Assembly (NCBI GenBank): GCA_963717745.1
Contig: CAVQXJ010000003.1
Coordinates: 1-64,000, forward strand
Reading direction: 5' to 3'
DNA: 64,000 bases
DNA from: JACCXG01 sp963717745
Lineage (GTDB): Bacteria; Acidobacteriota; Vicinamibacteria; Vicinamibacterales; 2-12-FULL-66-21
This document shows, in pieces, positions 1 to 10,906 of this stretch (within the stretch, counting starts at the first letter, position 1; the number at the start of each line of letters is the position of its first letter). The notes beneath the pieces were generated by a model that did no database searches, was not told where the DNA came from, and saw only the letters and a program-made list of their open reading frames with translations. The position numbers and the translations under genes were made by a program.

Positions 1-34
1 CCGCCCCGTTCTTATCAAATTTTCTTAGATAACA

Positions 35-177
35 ACGGGAATTCAACGGGAATCACACGAGACATAAACGGGAAGTAAACGGGACGGAAACGGGAGGCAG
101 ACGGGACGATAACGGGACCGACACGGGAGGTAACCTTAGGATAATAAGGTAGTAACAGGGTATTAACCACGTATTTA
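35..177. repeat. 11-bp degenerate tandem repeat (minisatellite)
   Basis: The hexamer ACGGGA recurs at 35, 46, 68, 79, 90, 101, 112 and 123, with a one-base variant at 57, so the unit is an 11-base ACGGGANNNNA repeat of nine copies. From 134 to 177 the hexamer decays but the same 11-base register persists through units ending in TAA or TTA. An 11-base period is incompatible with a reading frame, so this is not a coding repeat. It roughly matches one turn of the DNA helix. The left part may continue beyond the window edge. The rest of 178-285 shows no gene. Confidence 0.8.
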
Positions 178-285
178 CCTGCATGTTATCATATGCCTAG
201 GGATAGCTAAGGCAATGGAATACGCCGGCTACATGTTCCTAAATTGGAAACGATCTTTAAACTCAGTAACCCTGAGAAGAAATAA

Positions 286-314
286 AAAGAGCGAACCGAT
301 TAGGCTCGCTCTTT
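286..314 (-). terminator. Rho-independent terminator of mdh
   Basis: A nine-base perfect stem (286-294 with 306-314), extended inward by about three more pairs with one mismatch. On the minus strand it is followed by a T-rich run (TTTTTATTT). It lies about 70 bases after the stop of the minus-strand malate dehydrogenase gene, which it should terminate. Confidence 0.75.
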
Positions 315-385
315 CATTATAAGAAGTCAGAGAATTTAAATGTCATATACAATCCCCATTTCCAAATTTTCAAATCACCAAATTA

Positions 386-1307
386 TCAAATGGCCAAAGT
401 CGCCAACACACTATTCATACTCCTCACCGCTTCCGCACTCTTATCAATCTGCTCCTGCCCTTCATCGTTGAATTTGTGGTCAATGATCTTTTCCCAGCCG
501 TTCCGGCCTACAATCACGGGAACGCCGAGGCAGATATCTATTGGCCTATTCACCATCCAGGTACACGCAGCAAGGCAATACTTGCTCTCGTCGCGGACGA
601 TGGCTTCAACCAGATGCGCCTGCTGCGCCCGGTGGATACCATGCGGGGTGCCGAGAAGCTTGGTAAGCGTAGCGCCGCCCACCATGGTATCAGCCGCAAT
701 CTTCTTCATGCTTCTGCATCAAGGAAGGTGAATCCGGAATGCCGTCATATGTAGCCAACCTTGTCAACGGGATCATCGTGGTATCGCCGTGGCCGCCTAC
801 TACGGATGCCTGCAGGTCGTTCGGGCTGCATTGCATGGCCTGTGATAAATAATAGAAACGGGCGCTGTCAAAATGCCGCCCATGCCGATGATGCGTTCTT
901 TGGGAATACCCGCCTGCTTTAAGCCAGGTAGGTCATGGTGTCCATCGGGTTGCTGATCACGATAATGATGCAATCCGGGGAATATTGTAAAAGATTCTTG
1001 GTAACTGTCTTTACGATGCTGGCATTGATGCCGATCAGCTCTTCCCTCGTCATGCCCGGCTTACGCGGGATGCCGGAAGTGATCACGGCTACGCTGCTGC
1101 CCGCCGTTTTGGTATAATCATTCGTGCTGCCGGTGATCTTTGTATCAAAGCCTTCCAGCGGGCAGTCTGCATCAGGTCCATCGCTTTTCCTTCTGCAAAT
1201 CCTTCCTTGATGTCTACGATCACGAGCTCATCGAATAATTGCTTGCGGGCAATATTATCCGCACAGGTAGCGCCTACTGCGCCCGCGCCTACAACAGTTA
1301 CTTTCAT
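386..1307 (-). CDS. mdh: Malate dehydrogenase (frameshifted in this sequence)
   Basis: NAD-dependent malate dehydrogenase, interconverting malate and oxaloacetate in the TCA cycle. The N-terminus starts MKVTVVGAGAVGATCADNIA, a Rossmann fold with the GxGxxG nucleotide loop, followed by an acidic residue region (IVDIKEG). The C-terminal part (HGIHRAQQAHLVEAIVRDES and onward) is in another frame, so several single-base indels separate the two ends. Total span fits a protein of roughly 307-310 residues, the normal size in Bacteroidota. The ATG at 1307 is preferred over an upstream in-frame start at 1346 because the family begins at MKV. Indels are probably sequencing errors, since both ends are well conserved. 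Confidence 0.85.
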
Positions 1308-1510
1308 TTTTTGGGGGTTTATTTTAAGCTTCTTTTTGCCCCGCAAAGGAAGTTAAGATTCAAGATTCAAAATTCAATATTTAAGATTAAGGACGGACCG
1401 GTAGGCGTATAGGCGGGGAATCTTTTAACTATCCCACCGGTTTTTCTGTATTCCCTTTAACTCTTCCATAAGAAGAGAAATTCTATTTTCGGCCTCATAT
1501 CCAAAGTCGA

Positions 1511-2109
1511 ATGAAATACCTTTTTTCTGCAATTTTATTGCTTGCCGTTACCGGTGTGTTTGCCCAGGGAAACCCCGGCCTCAGCGCCGTATATGATAAG
1601 GCACAGGGCGCCGTTAAGCTGCGTTGGGAACATACTGATGAGCGCATCAGCAGCTATATCCTGCAAAAAAGCAGTGATAATGTTTTCTTTACCGATGTTT
1701 ATACAAAGAGAGCTTCGGGCCTTGAGGAAGGCGCTATTTTAAAGTTCACCGATGAACGGGCTTCCACAACAAAGAATTATTACCGCCTTAAAATATTTCG
1801 CGAAGCGCCGCCTATGAAGCCACTTTGCCCGTAACCGTCATCAGCGGCAACAGCGAAAAAGGTTGGGCCATTTATCCCATTCCTGTTGGCTCCGTGCTGC
1901 ACCTGCAATATACCGGCACGGCCCGCATTGAAGGCGTGATCAGCGTGCAGATACAAAATGTGAATTCCGGTCAAATATTCAACCGCATGCGGATGGCATC
2001 CACTACGCGGAATATTGATATCCCCGTAGATAACCTTGGCAACGGCATTTATGATATCCGGGTTTTCGTGGAAAATGAAGTTACCTGGAACCAACGGTTC
2101 GCCAAGTAG
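1511..2109 (+). CDS. Secreted protein with T9SS C-terminal sorting tail (one frameshift)
   Basis: The protein starts with a classical signal peptide (MKYLFSAILLLAVTGVFAQ) and then a short beta-rich region resembling a fibronectin-type fold (LRWEHTDERISSYILQKS). A frameshift near 1795-1825 separates it from a C-terminal part containing a WAIYPIPVGSVLHLQY stretch and a terminal NGIYDIRVF segment. That pattern matches the type A sorting domain that directs Bacteroidota proteins through the type IX secretion system to the cell surface. Function of the body is unknown. The frameshift is likely a base-call error because both halves read sensibly. Confidence 0.65.
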
Positions 2110-2505
2110 TAATTTGATGATTTGGTAATTTGATGATTTGGTAATGAAAATGCATAGGGTGATTGGAATTTGCAAATGTGCAAATTTGCAAATTTGCAAA
2201 TGGAAATGCATAGCGAGATGCTTTGAAGTTTATTCCTGTACATGCAGGATATCCTCGCACAATCCAAGAAAACGGTTCATTCTATTAATTGAAGGGTAAC
2301 AGTGGTGGCTTGCCACCCCGCAATTACAATAAAATATTTCATTAAAACCGATGTGCGGCTTCAGCAGTGACGGGACCGGAATAAGCAACTCAGCAGAGAT
2401 CATCAAACCAAAAAGCTTTGCATTTCCTGTCATCTGTCATCTGTCAACTGTCATCTTTTTTCATCTGTCACTGTCATCTTTGTATTCACCATCATAACCT
2501 TTCCG
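2110..2505. other. Intergenic stretch with short word repeats, no gene seen
   Basis: Contains several simple repeats: a doubled TTTGATGATTTGGTAA word near 2113-2143, alternating GCAAATTT words near 2170-2200, and a run of TGTCATC words near 2430-2480. Similar AAATTT-type words recur in other intergenic gaps of the first 13 kb. The short open frames here lack a ribosome site and recognisable motifs. Confidence 0.5.
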
Positions 2506-2981
2506 CTATCCTCTCCCACGGATCTCCGGCTTAAACTCCGCCTTGAACTTTCCTTTCTTATCAAAAAGAAAAATGCCGGGAACATATGCATATTAAAATA
2601 TTGCCCGAGTGCAAAATCGTTCATCGTTCCCATGTGTATATTGGGATAAGCATCAAACCCATGCTCGTTGTAAAACTTTTTGGTGAGCGCAAATGAAAGC
2701 GGCGTGGCCATCACGAACTGTACTTTCTTAAAAAGGTCCACATGCGCCAAAAGATCTTTTATTGAATTTACGCAATGCTCGCAATCCGGGCTGAAGATCA
2801 TGATGATCGTTTGCTTTCCTTTTTCCAATTGCTCATGGGTAAATACGGCGCTGTCCGGCAACAACATCACCCGGAACGGCGGGATATGCGCCCTTTGGTA
2901 AGCGGAACAGTATCGGTTCGCTTTTGCGCAAATGCGCCTGCAGCAAAAAAGATACTCAGCAGGAAAATTGAACCGGCTCAT
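2506..2981 (-). CDS. Thioredoxin-like TlpA/redoxin family secreted protein (frameshifted)
   Basis: Reading from the ATG at 2981 gives MSRFNF; after a one-base correction the next frame gives a signal peptide (LLSIFFAAGAFAQ), so the protein is exported. The body has a CxxC redox motif in the context FSPDCEHCVNSIKD, the signature of a thioredoxin-fold disulfide protein, followed by PNIHMG and a cis-proline-like MFPAFF segment typical of the fold. A second indel near 2550 restores FDKKGKFKAEFKPEI before a stop at 2506-2508. About 158 residues. Probably a periplasmic thiol-disulfide protein. Confidence 0.7.
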
Positions 2982-3017
2982 CGGGAGCTTTTTTACGAAA
3001 ATAGTGTTTATAAAAAA

Positions 3018-3040
3018 AAGGCGGCCCCCGGGGCCGCCTT
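3018..3040 (-). terminator. Rho-independent terminator
   Basis: A ten-pair GC-rich stem (3018-3027 with 3031-3040) closed by a three-base loop and followed on the minus strand by seven T residues. It lies about 20 bases after the stop at 3059 and should end transcription of the long minus-strand gene upstream. Confidence 0.85.
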
Positions 3041-3058
3041 CGCAGAACATTTTATATT

Positions 3059-4654
3059 TTATTTAATTTTCAATACGCCAAACCTTGTGCGTTTCTTGAA
3101 CATCTTTATCAGGTCAGAGGAGATCAGGTAAGAGGTTTCTGTCATCCTTGTCGTATTTCTGGCAACACGATAAAATCCTCATCGTCGTTATCATAAATAG
3201 CTTCGCGGTGCAATTCGCCTTTTGCATCGATAGTAGCTGCTACCAGCGTAGAGCGCTTAAAGTTCATTACATCATCGGCGCTTTGTCAGGCCGCGGTCCA
3301 CGTTGTCCTTATCATCATTGAAAAGCAACACGAGCTTGTCTTTGTACACCAGCGGGAAATAGCCCAGGAATAAATTCGCATTCACGAATTTTTGGTTCTT
3401 CGGAACGCGGGTAAACACGGCCTTGCCGTTCTTATCAATATTTGTGTTCACAATATCCCCTTAATAGTATTTATAATAAGTAGTGCTCCGCCCTGTCCTT
3501 GCATCATAAGTGGTAATGAGGTCGAGGCGGTAATATTCACTTACAAGGTCCACGCTGCCGTTGCTTCTTGCCAGGATCTGGTCGACGCCAAAGTGCTGGT
3601 ACAGGCCCGGGTCCTTTTGCTGTCGCTGGCAAAATTATCTTTATCTACAAGCGTGAGCAGCTCTTCGGGGAAGTGGACCATCTTTGGATTTTTCACTTCC
3701 GAGGTATTCGGATCGAACACGGCATAAAACGCACCGGTGATGCGCCCGTTGTATTTTGTTTTATATAAACCCGCGGCAGTTACTGTTCCTTTCTTATCAT
3801 AGATCAGTTTTGTTCCTTCGATAAAATGATTGTCGAGGTTGAAGCTGATCTCTTTCGCTTTTTCTGTTGCGTTGGAATACACAAACAGCTTATAAATGTA
3901 AGAGGGGGTAATTCTTTCACCGTTCTCTCTTACCCTTTCCCTGGTAACTTCTTTATCATAATGCTTCAGGGCTACGTAAACTTTTCCGTCATCCGTGATA
4001 TCCTGGTCATACAATGCCACGAAGCGTTGGTTGATATCCAGCTCCACTTCCCTTCCTCCCCCCATATTTTTTTCAGGTCGGTATCAAAAACGCCCACGTA
4101 AAATTTCTCAATTCCCCTTTTTTCTTTCCGGTCCTTCTGCAAAGATCATCAGCTTGCTGCTGTCGGAAGATAATTTATAAGAAACATCGGCCTGGTCGCT
4201 GCGGCTGTCTGATTCAAAGCTGCCTAAAGATATCTTCGAAGAAGGCGTTAAGGTCTTTTCGTTGATCTTCAATGCATACAACGTCGTGGTCTTGCTTTCC
4301 TTATCGTATGTATTATACATAAAGAAAATATTATTGCCGTATTTTTCAAATCCTTTTATCACGGACCGGTCTTCATCAATGTCGAGCACTTTTTCTTTAA
4401 TGGTCTCGCTGTCTGATTCTACCAACATCAATGTGCACAAAGCATTTTCCCGCGGGAGAGAACATGGATTGCCCTTTCATCTCTGTTTTCAGCACGATGA
4501 ATTTGCCATCTGCCAATGGCACGGCATCATCAAAATCATATTTAAGTTTTGCATTATTTCCCCAGCTCACATCAAAGTGTTGTGCATGGGCAATCGTGGA
4601 AAAGCATGCTGCGAATAGCGTGCAGCAAAGCAGTTTGGTAAAAACAGTTTTCAT
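3059..4654 (-). CDS. Secreted protein of unknown function (several frameshifts)
   Basis: The N-terminus has a signal peptide ending in AHAQ (MKTVFTKLLCCTLFAACF), followed by HFDVSWGNNAKLKYDFDDAV. The body is rich in charged and beta-prone segments with no motif I recognise. Open frames covering roughly 4397-4654, 4108-4440 and 3541-4065 belong to one gene broken by indels; the C-terminus reads MFKKRTRFGVLKIK and stops at 3059-3061. Expected length is about 530 residues. Similar long secreted proteins of unknown role are common in Bacteroidota. A strong terminator follows. Confidence 0.55.
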
Positions 4655-4707
4655 TTAGTTTTGGTTTGTTAAAAATAGTGTTGCGAAAGTAATACGAACA
4701 GTTCATG

Positions 4708-4732
4708 AAAGCCGCCTTTGGGCGGTTTTTTT
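4708..4732 (+). terminator. Terminator-like hairpin between divergent genes
   Basis: Five GC pairs (4712-4716 with 4721-4725) extended by A-T pairs and followed on the plus strand by a run of seven T residues. It sits between the start of the minus-strand gene (4654) and the efp promoter, so it ends no visible plus-strand gene; it may be an attenuator-like leftover or block antisense transcription into efp. Confidence 0.45.
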
Positions 4733-4756
4733 ACGGGACGATCATTCACATTGTAT

Positions 4757-4788
4757 CTTGACATAAACAAAATTTTCCGCTACTTTTG
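4757..4788 (+). promoter_or_regulatory. Bacteroidota-type promoter of efp
   Basis: TACTTTTG at 4781-4788 matches the TAnnTTTG minus-7 element of Bacteroidota housekeeping promoters. CTTG at 4757-4760 lies 20 bases upstream, in the position of the minus-33 TTTG box. The efp start codon follows 22 bases downstream. Confidence 0.6.
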
Positions 4789-4810
4789 CAGCCTATTAAA
4801 ACAAACTATA

Positions 4811-5379
4811 ATGGCAACTACAGCAGACATGCGTTCAGGGCTTATCATTAAAGTGGACGGTAGTTTATACACGGTCATTGAATTCGGTCAAAATAAAACG
4901 GCCCGTGCCGCTGCAAAAGTGTGGGCAAAATTAAAAGGTGTTGACAATAACCGTACGATCGAGCAGACCTGGAACAGTGGTGAAACAATCTTCCCGGTTC
5001 GTGTAGAAAAGAAAGCTTACCAATATTTGTATAAAGATGATACGGGTTACAGCTTTATGGACGCTGGAAACATTTTGAACAGATCACCGTTCCTGAATCA
5101 ATGGTAGATGCGCCTAAGTTTTTAAAAGATGGCCAGGAAGTTTCTGTATTGATCAATGGCGAAACCGACCTGCCAATGGGAGTGGAATTTCCTGATAAGA
5201 TCGTATTGCTGGTTACCTACAGCGAACCCGGAATGAGAGGCGATACTGCTACAAAAACACTAAAGCCTGCAACTGTGGAAACAGGTGCCACTGTAAACGT
5301 TCCCTTATTTGTAAATGAAGGAGAGCTGATCAGGGTCAATACAAAGACCGGTGAATATGTTGAAAGGGTGAAGTCTTAA
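4811..5379 (+). CDS. efp: Translation elongation factor P (two one-base insertions)
   Basis: EF-P binds the ribosome next to the P site and rescues stalling at polyproline. The N-terminal part MATTADMRSGLIIKVDGSLY and the C-terminal part EGELIRVNTKTGEYVERVKS are both typical. The frame breaks near 5062-5075: reducing GG to G and TTTT to TTT restores AETFEQITVPESMVDAP and gives exactly 188 residues, the standard length. Both errors are homopolymer expansions. The ATG at 4811 is chosen over the longer frame from 4718 because it fits the family and follows a promoter. A terminator lies directly downstream, so the gene is monocistronic. Confidence 0.92.
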
Positions 5380-5400
5380 ATGGATAATTTACTAATGTAT

Positions 5401-5436
5401 AATGGATAATTGCGTAAGCAGTTATCCATTTTTTAT
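5401..5436 (+). terminator. Rho-independent terminator of efp
   Basis: Perfect nine-base stem (5401-5409 with 5422-5430), 12-base loop, followed by TTTTTATTT. The first arm is a repeat of the sequence around 5379-5388 overlapping the efp stop. Confidence 0.8.
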
Positions 5437-5633
5437 TTCATTTCTACAGTCAAACGCTTTTCCTCAAATTGATTTTTATGCCATTTTCAGTGATTTTTCC
5501 TATTTCCATGCATTTTTATTCAAAAAGAAGCTGTTTTTTGCCATTTTTCAAAAAAATATTGTTAAATTAAAAAATCATTTCCTATCTTAGCCGCCCGATT
5601 CAATATTGAAATAAACCAATTAAATAAACTAAT

Positions 5634-6114
5634 ATGGACATTAAACAAATCCAGGAGCTGGTAAAGCTCATCAATAAAACCAATATTGGCGAAATTACAA
5701 TTGAAGAAGAAGGTGTTAAGATAACCATAAAACAAAAGAAAGACCCGTTCAGCAAATAATATATACAGGTGGACAGTCCGGTTCTTACAGCCCTGCACCC
5801 GCCGCTGCACCAGCAAATCAGCCTGCGCACCTGCTGCTCCTTCCGCCCCCGGCTGCAGCTCCAAAAGCAGATAATTATATCACCATAAAAAGCCCGATGA
5901 TCGGCACATTTTACCGCCAGTCGGGCCCGGATAAGCCAATATTTATAAAGTAGGCGATGAAGTTACCCCCGGCAAAGTAGTTTGCATCATCGAAGCCATG
6001 AAGTTGTTCAATGAAATTGAAAGTGAAGTAAAAGGAAGAATAGTAAAAGTATTGGTAGAAGATGCCAGCCCGGTGGAATATGATCAGCCATTGTTCTTGG
6101 TGGAACCTGCTTAA
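5634..6114 (+). CDS. accB: Acetyl-CoA carboxylase biotin carboxyl carrier protein (frameshifted)
   Basis: BCCP carries the biotin that shuttles carboxylate between biotin carboxylase and carboxyltransferase in the first step of fatty-acid synthesis. It starts MDIKQIQELVKLINKTNI, a typical BccP N-terminus. After frame changes near 5755-5800 and 5935-5945 the lipoyl/biotinyl domain continues with VCIIEAMKLFNEIESE; the lysine in EAMKLFN is the biotinylation site. It ends in FLVEPA at 6112-6114, about 160 residues. accC lies downstream in the same direction but an unrelated small gene separates the two, which is unusual. Confidence 0.88.
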
Positions 6115-6190
6115 GAAATGTGCAAATGTGCTCAATGTGCTCAATTCGAAAATGACAGGTTGCATTTCATCTCATAACTTAATTCTGATC

Positions 6191-6550
6191 ATGAAAAAAG
6201 AATTGTTTGAAAAAAATCCAATTTTAAAATTATCTTTTGATTTTTCTTTAATGGTAATTGAGTATTGTGAAACATTGAAGCATGAAAAAAAGTATGTTAT
6301 TAGCAAGGCAATTTTAAGATCAGGTACTTCTATCGGTGCAAATGCATGGAAGCACAAAATGCTGAAAGTAAAGCTGATTTTATTCATAAAATGAAAATTG
6401 CGGCTAAAGAAGCTGAAGAAACTCAATATTGGTTATGGCTTTGTGAATATTCAACTACTTATCCTGATTGTAGAAAACTTGCAGAATAAACTTGAAGAAA
6501 TAAATAAAGTATTAGGAAAAATTTTAGTCACAGCTAAAAGAAATAATTGA
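6191..6550 (+). CDS. Four-helix-bundle (S23/IVP-type) protein (one frameshift)
   Basis: MKKELFEKNPILKLSFDFSL, then RSGTSIGANAW, then after a frameshift near 6350 AESKADFIHKMKIAAKEAEE and TQYWLWLC. This matches the small all-helical family first seen in 23S rRNA intervening sequences and common as stand-alone genes in Bacteroidota; molecular role is not established. Family length is about 115-120 residues, which fits the span to the stop at 6548-6550. It interrupts the usual accB-accC pair and is surrounded by A/T word repeats, suggesting a mobile or inserted origin. Confidence 0.8.
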
Positions 6551-6626
6551 ATTAATTAATTAGATTAATGTTTTGAATGATGAATGCATTTTCAAATTAG
6601 CCATTTTCAAATTTTCAAATTAAATT

Positions 6627-7959
6627 ATGTTTAAAAAAATATTAATTGCCAACCGGGGAGAGATTGCATTGCGTGTTATCCGTACCTGCAGGGAAATGGG
6701 TATTAAAACGGTGGCTGTTTATTCTACAGCCGATAAAGACAGCCTTCATGTAAAATTTGCTGATGAGGCAGTATGTATTGGCAAGCCCGCAAGTGCAGAC
6801 ATCTTACCTGAACATTCCGCACATCATGGCTGCAGCGGAAATCACCAATGCAGATGCTATTCATCCCGGTTATGGATTTCTAGCAGAGAATGCAAAGTTT
6901 GCCAGATATGTGCTGACCATGGCATCAAATTCATCGGCCCAACGCCTGACATGATCAATGCGATGGGCGATAAGATCACTGCAAAAGAAACCATGATCAA
7001 AGCCGGTGTACCTGTTGTTCCGGGTGTGAAGGATTATTGGAAAGTGTTGAGCAGGCAAAGGAATCGGCAAAAGAATGGGTTATCCTGTAATACTGAAAGC
7101 TACTGCCGGCGGCGGTGGTAAAGGAATGCGCGTGGTATGGGAAGAAAGCGAAATGGAAAAAGCTTTGACAATGCCAAAACAGAAGCAGCTGCTTCATTTA
7201 AAAATGATGGCATCTACATGGAGAAATTTGTGGAAGAGCCACGGCATATTGAAATACAGATTGCCGGCGACCAGTTTGGCAATGTTTGTCATCTGAGCGA
7301 AAGAGATTGCTCTATCCAGCGCCGTCACCAGAAACTGGTGGAAGAATCCCCTTCTCCTTTCATGACGCATGAATTGAGGGAAAAAATGGGTGAAGCGGCC
7401 ATCAAAGCGGCACAGGCAATCAATTATGAAAGCGTAGGTACCATTGAGTTCCTGGTAGATAAGCACCGCAATTTCTACTTCATGGAAATGAATACCCGTA
7501 TACAGGTAGAACATTGCGTAACAGAAGAAGTGATCAACTATGATCTTATCAAAGAACAGATAAAAATTGCCGCAGGTGAAAAAATCAGCGGCAGAAATTA
7601 TGAACCGCAAATGCATGCCATCGAATGCCGCATCAATGCGGAAGATCCATACAATGATTTCCGTCCATCACCGGGCAAGATCACTGTACTGCACCAACCC
7701 GGCGGGCATGGTGTGCGTGTAGACAGCATGTATATGCGGGCTATGTGATTCCGCCTTATTATGATTCCATGATCGGCAAACTCATCGCCGTTGCACAAAC
7801 CCGTGAAGAAGCCATCGATACCATGACCGCGCATTAAGCGAATATGTGATTGAAGGTATAAAAACCACAATTCCTTTTCACCTGCAACTGATGAAGAATG
7901 AAGATTTCAGAAGCGGAAATTTCACTACCAAGTTTTTGGAAGGCTTTAAAATGCAATAG
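6627..7959 (+). CDS. accC: Biotin carboxylase subunit of acetyl-CoA carboxylase (frameshifted)
   Basis: ATP-dependent carboxylation of biotin on AccB. The N-terminus MFKKILIANRGEIALRVIRT is diagnostic. Further segments appear in different frames: the ATP-grasp glycine loop TAGGGGKGMRVV (about 7098-7133), the FLVDKHRNFYFMEMNTRIQV metal/ATP site, EEVINYDLIKEQIKIA, and ECRINAEDP. The end reads GNFTTKFLEGFKMQ, stop at 7957-7959. Total about 444 residues, the usual length. At least five indels break it, all likely sequencing errors. Upstream neighbours are accB and the four-helix gene. Confidence 0.9.
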
Positions 7960-7961
7960 CA

Positions 7962-8817
7962 TTGAAAACCTTTACCAATACCGAGATCGGGCAATACTAC
8001 TATCTCAGCCAAACACATTACGAAAAGTTTGGGACCTGCAACGCAGCAGATCCCTGCATTATGGCTATTGGGATGAAAGCACGAAGAGCTTCCATGAAGC
8101 ATTGCTGAACATCAATAAAATTCTTTGTCAAAAAGTCGGCATCAATGATCAAAGTATTGTGCTCGATGCCGGTTGCGGCATCGGGGGTTCTTCTTTATGG
8201 CTGGCAAAAAATATCGGCTGTAACATCAAGATTGGCATCAGCCTCAGTAAAAAACACAGGTAGCCACGGCAAGTGCGCTCGCGGCAAAAGAATCATTAAG
8301 TAGCCTTGCATTATTTGAGCACAATGATTTTACGGCTACAGGTTATCCCCCGGAAAGCTTTGATATCGTTTGGGCCATTGAAAGCGTTTGCCATGCAAAT
8401 GATAAAAGCAAATTCCTCGAAGAAGCATTCCGGATATTAAAGAAAGGCGGCAGGCTTATCCTTGCAGATTTTTTTAAAAAAGAAGGGCTTGACACACGTG
8501 ATGCATCATTGATACAACGTTGGGCCAATGGTTGGGCCATTGATGATTTTGCTACGTTGCAAAATTTTATTGCCGATGCAAAAGCGGCAGGGTTTACAAA
8601 TATTTCTGTGGAACATGCGCTCACTAAAAATATCATCCCCTCTGCAAAAAGATTATACCGTGCCTGGTTGTGTGGTGTGATCGGCGGTTTCCTGTATGGC
8701 CTGTTCCACCGCAAAGCCACTGTTTACGGCAAAGAAAATATTGATACGGCTTATTTACAATATAAGGCATTAAAGAAAGGGCTTTGGACCTATAATATCG
8801 TGCTGGCGGTAAAATAG
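7962..8817 (+). CDS. SAM-dependent class I methyltransferase (frameshifted)
   Basis: Segments read SLHYGYWDESTKSFHEALLN, then the SAM-binding motif I VLDAGCGIGGSSLWLA, then FDIVWAIESVCHA (motif II region) and KGGRLILADFF (motif III). This is the UbiE/sterol or tocopherol methyltransferase type, about 280 residues. The C-terminal region has a hydrophobic patch (LCGVIGGFLYGLF) that may contact membrane substrates. Start is uncertain: a TTG at 7962 is in the right frame but an indel may hide an ATG. It lies a few bases after accC, possibly co-transcribed. The substrate cannot be told from sequence. Confidence 0.72.
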
Positions 8818-8887
8818 TTCCGTATATCCTGTAAATTTGCAGGCCGTCAACTAAGCAGAAAACACTCATAACTCAACACTAATAAAT

Positions 8888-10906
8888 TTGGATCTTTTAC
8901 TCAAAGCTTACGCATATGTGTACTGCCAAAGCCATGGCAGAGACCTATGAAGCCAACCGTGCCGTTTGTAAATACGTTCACAGACTTCCCGCGGGCATGA
9001 AGCCATTCAACTGGCAACGGCATTTCATTTGCTCCCCTGCGATTTTGTCAGTCCTTATTATCGTGATGAAAGTATGTTGCTGGGCCTCGGATTTTCTCCT
9101 TATACGATCATGCTGCAATTGCTTGCAAAAGGCGAAGATATTTTTACCGGTGGGCGAGAATATTATTCCCATCCCAATTACCGTGGTGAAGATAAGCCTA
9201 CGATCATTCATCAAAGCAGTGCAACAGGCATGCAGGCAATTCCTACAACCGGCATTGCGCAGGGAATAAAATATTTAGAAACAATAAATTCCGAATTATA
9301 TAAAAAAGGGCCGAACGGTGAATCGCCTGTTGTAGTTTGTTCACTCGGTGATGCAAGTGTAACCGAAGGAGAAGTGAGTGAAGCTTTCCAGTTTGCCGCT
9401 TTAAAACAGTTGCCGATTATTTATCTGGTACAGGATAACGACTGGGGCATCAGCGTTACTTCTGCGGAAGCAAGAACGTCAATGCGTATGAATTTATGCA
9501 GGCTTTAAAGGAATAAAAGATAAGTATTGATGGAAATAATTTTGTGGAAAGCTTTAACACCATGCAAGATGTGATCAAGAAGTGCGGGAAACGCGGGCCA
9601 TAACTCGTCCATGCACGTGTGCCTTTACTGGGCCATCATACAAGCGGCGTAAGAAAAGAATTTTACCGAACAGAAGAAGATCTTCGAAAACATACTGAAG
9701 ATGATCCTTTGAAATTTAGAAATGCATTGATTGCAAAAAGGAATACGAAGACATTAAAAGAATAGAACGCGAACTGAAAATTATCAGCAGAATTTGATAA
9801 AGCAGTTGCTTCACCTGAACCTGATCCTGCTAAAGTAGCGATCATGTTTTTGCGCCAAAGTAACGGAAGAAAAAGGCGACGTTCCCCGGGAAAAAGAAAA
9901 AGTGTAATGGTAGATGCGGCGCTATTTGCGATCCGAGAGAATAATGGAAGATTTTCCGGAAGCTGTTTTGTATGGACAGGATGTAGGCCGAAGGCTGGGC
10001 GGTGTATTTCGTGAAGCCGCTACGCTTGCGGAAAAATTCGGTGATCATCGTGTTTTCAATACGGCGATCCAGGAAGCATACATCATTGGTTCTACAGTAG
10101 GAATGAGTGCTGTCGGAGTAAAGCCAATCGTAGAAGTGCAATTTGCAGATTAATTTATCCCGGGCTAAATCAACTCGTAACAGAGATCTCGAAAAGCTGT
10201 TATCTCAGTTGCGGAAAATTTCCTGTGCAAACTTTCATACGCGTTCCTATTGGTGCATACGGTGGCGGTGGTCCTTATCACAGTGGAAGTGTTGAAAGCA
10301 CATTGCTTACTATCAAAGGAATTAAAATCGCTTATCCTTCCAATGCTGCGGATATGAAAGGCTTGATGAAAGCGGCATTCCTTGATCCGAATCCTGTTGT
10401 AATGCTGGAACATAAAGGCCTTTACTGGAGCAAGGTGCCGGGTACTGAAGATGCGAAGATGATTGAGCCCGACAGGGATTATGTGTTGCCGTTGGGAAAA
10501 GGAAATATTGTATTGAAGGCATATGAAGAAAAAATATAACGGCGAAACCTGTTGTATAATTACTTATGGTATGGGTGTGTATTGGGCGAAGGCTGCTGCA
10601 AAAAATTTTACGGCCAGGTAGAGATCATTGATCTGCGAACATTATTTCCTTTAGATGAAGAGTTGTTTTTGCTACTGTAAAAAAACATGGAAAATGTTTA
10701 GTGCTTACAGAAGAGCAACAAAATAATTCTTTTGCGGAAGCCTTGCAGGAAGAATCTCAAAAGCATGTTTTAATTTCTGGATGCTCCTGTTGAAGTGTTG
10801 GGTGCGCTTGATCTTCCTGCAGTTCCGATGAATATTGGTTTGAAAAGGAAATGCTGCCGAATGCGGATAAGTTGTCACACGGATAAAGCAACTATTGGCG
10901 CAATAA
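8888..10906 (+). CDS. Fused alpha-beta E1 component of 2-oxo acid dehydrogenase complex (frameshifted)
   Basis: Thiamine-diphosphate-dependent E1 of a pyruvate or branched-chain 2-oxo acid dehydrogenase. The alpha half contains CDFVSPYYRDESMLLGLG, IIHQSSATGMQAIPTTGIAQ and the ThDP motif GDASVTEGE ending in a conserved VQDNDWG. The beta half begins MVDAALFAIREIMEDFPEAV and includes YGQDVGRRLGGVFR, FIRVPIGAYGGGGPYHSG and a C-terminal transketolase segment (VLTEEQQNNSFAEAL). Both are in one gene of about 670 residues, the fused form common in Bacteroidota, broken by more than ten indels. The start is unclear; TTG at 8888 or ATG at 8916 are candidates. Confidence 0.82.

Noticed and set aside
35..177. 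CRISPR array
   Set aside because: Unit is 11 bases with a degenerate core and no 25-40-base spacers; no cas genes nearby.
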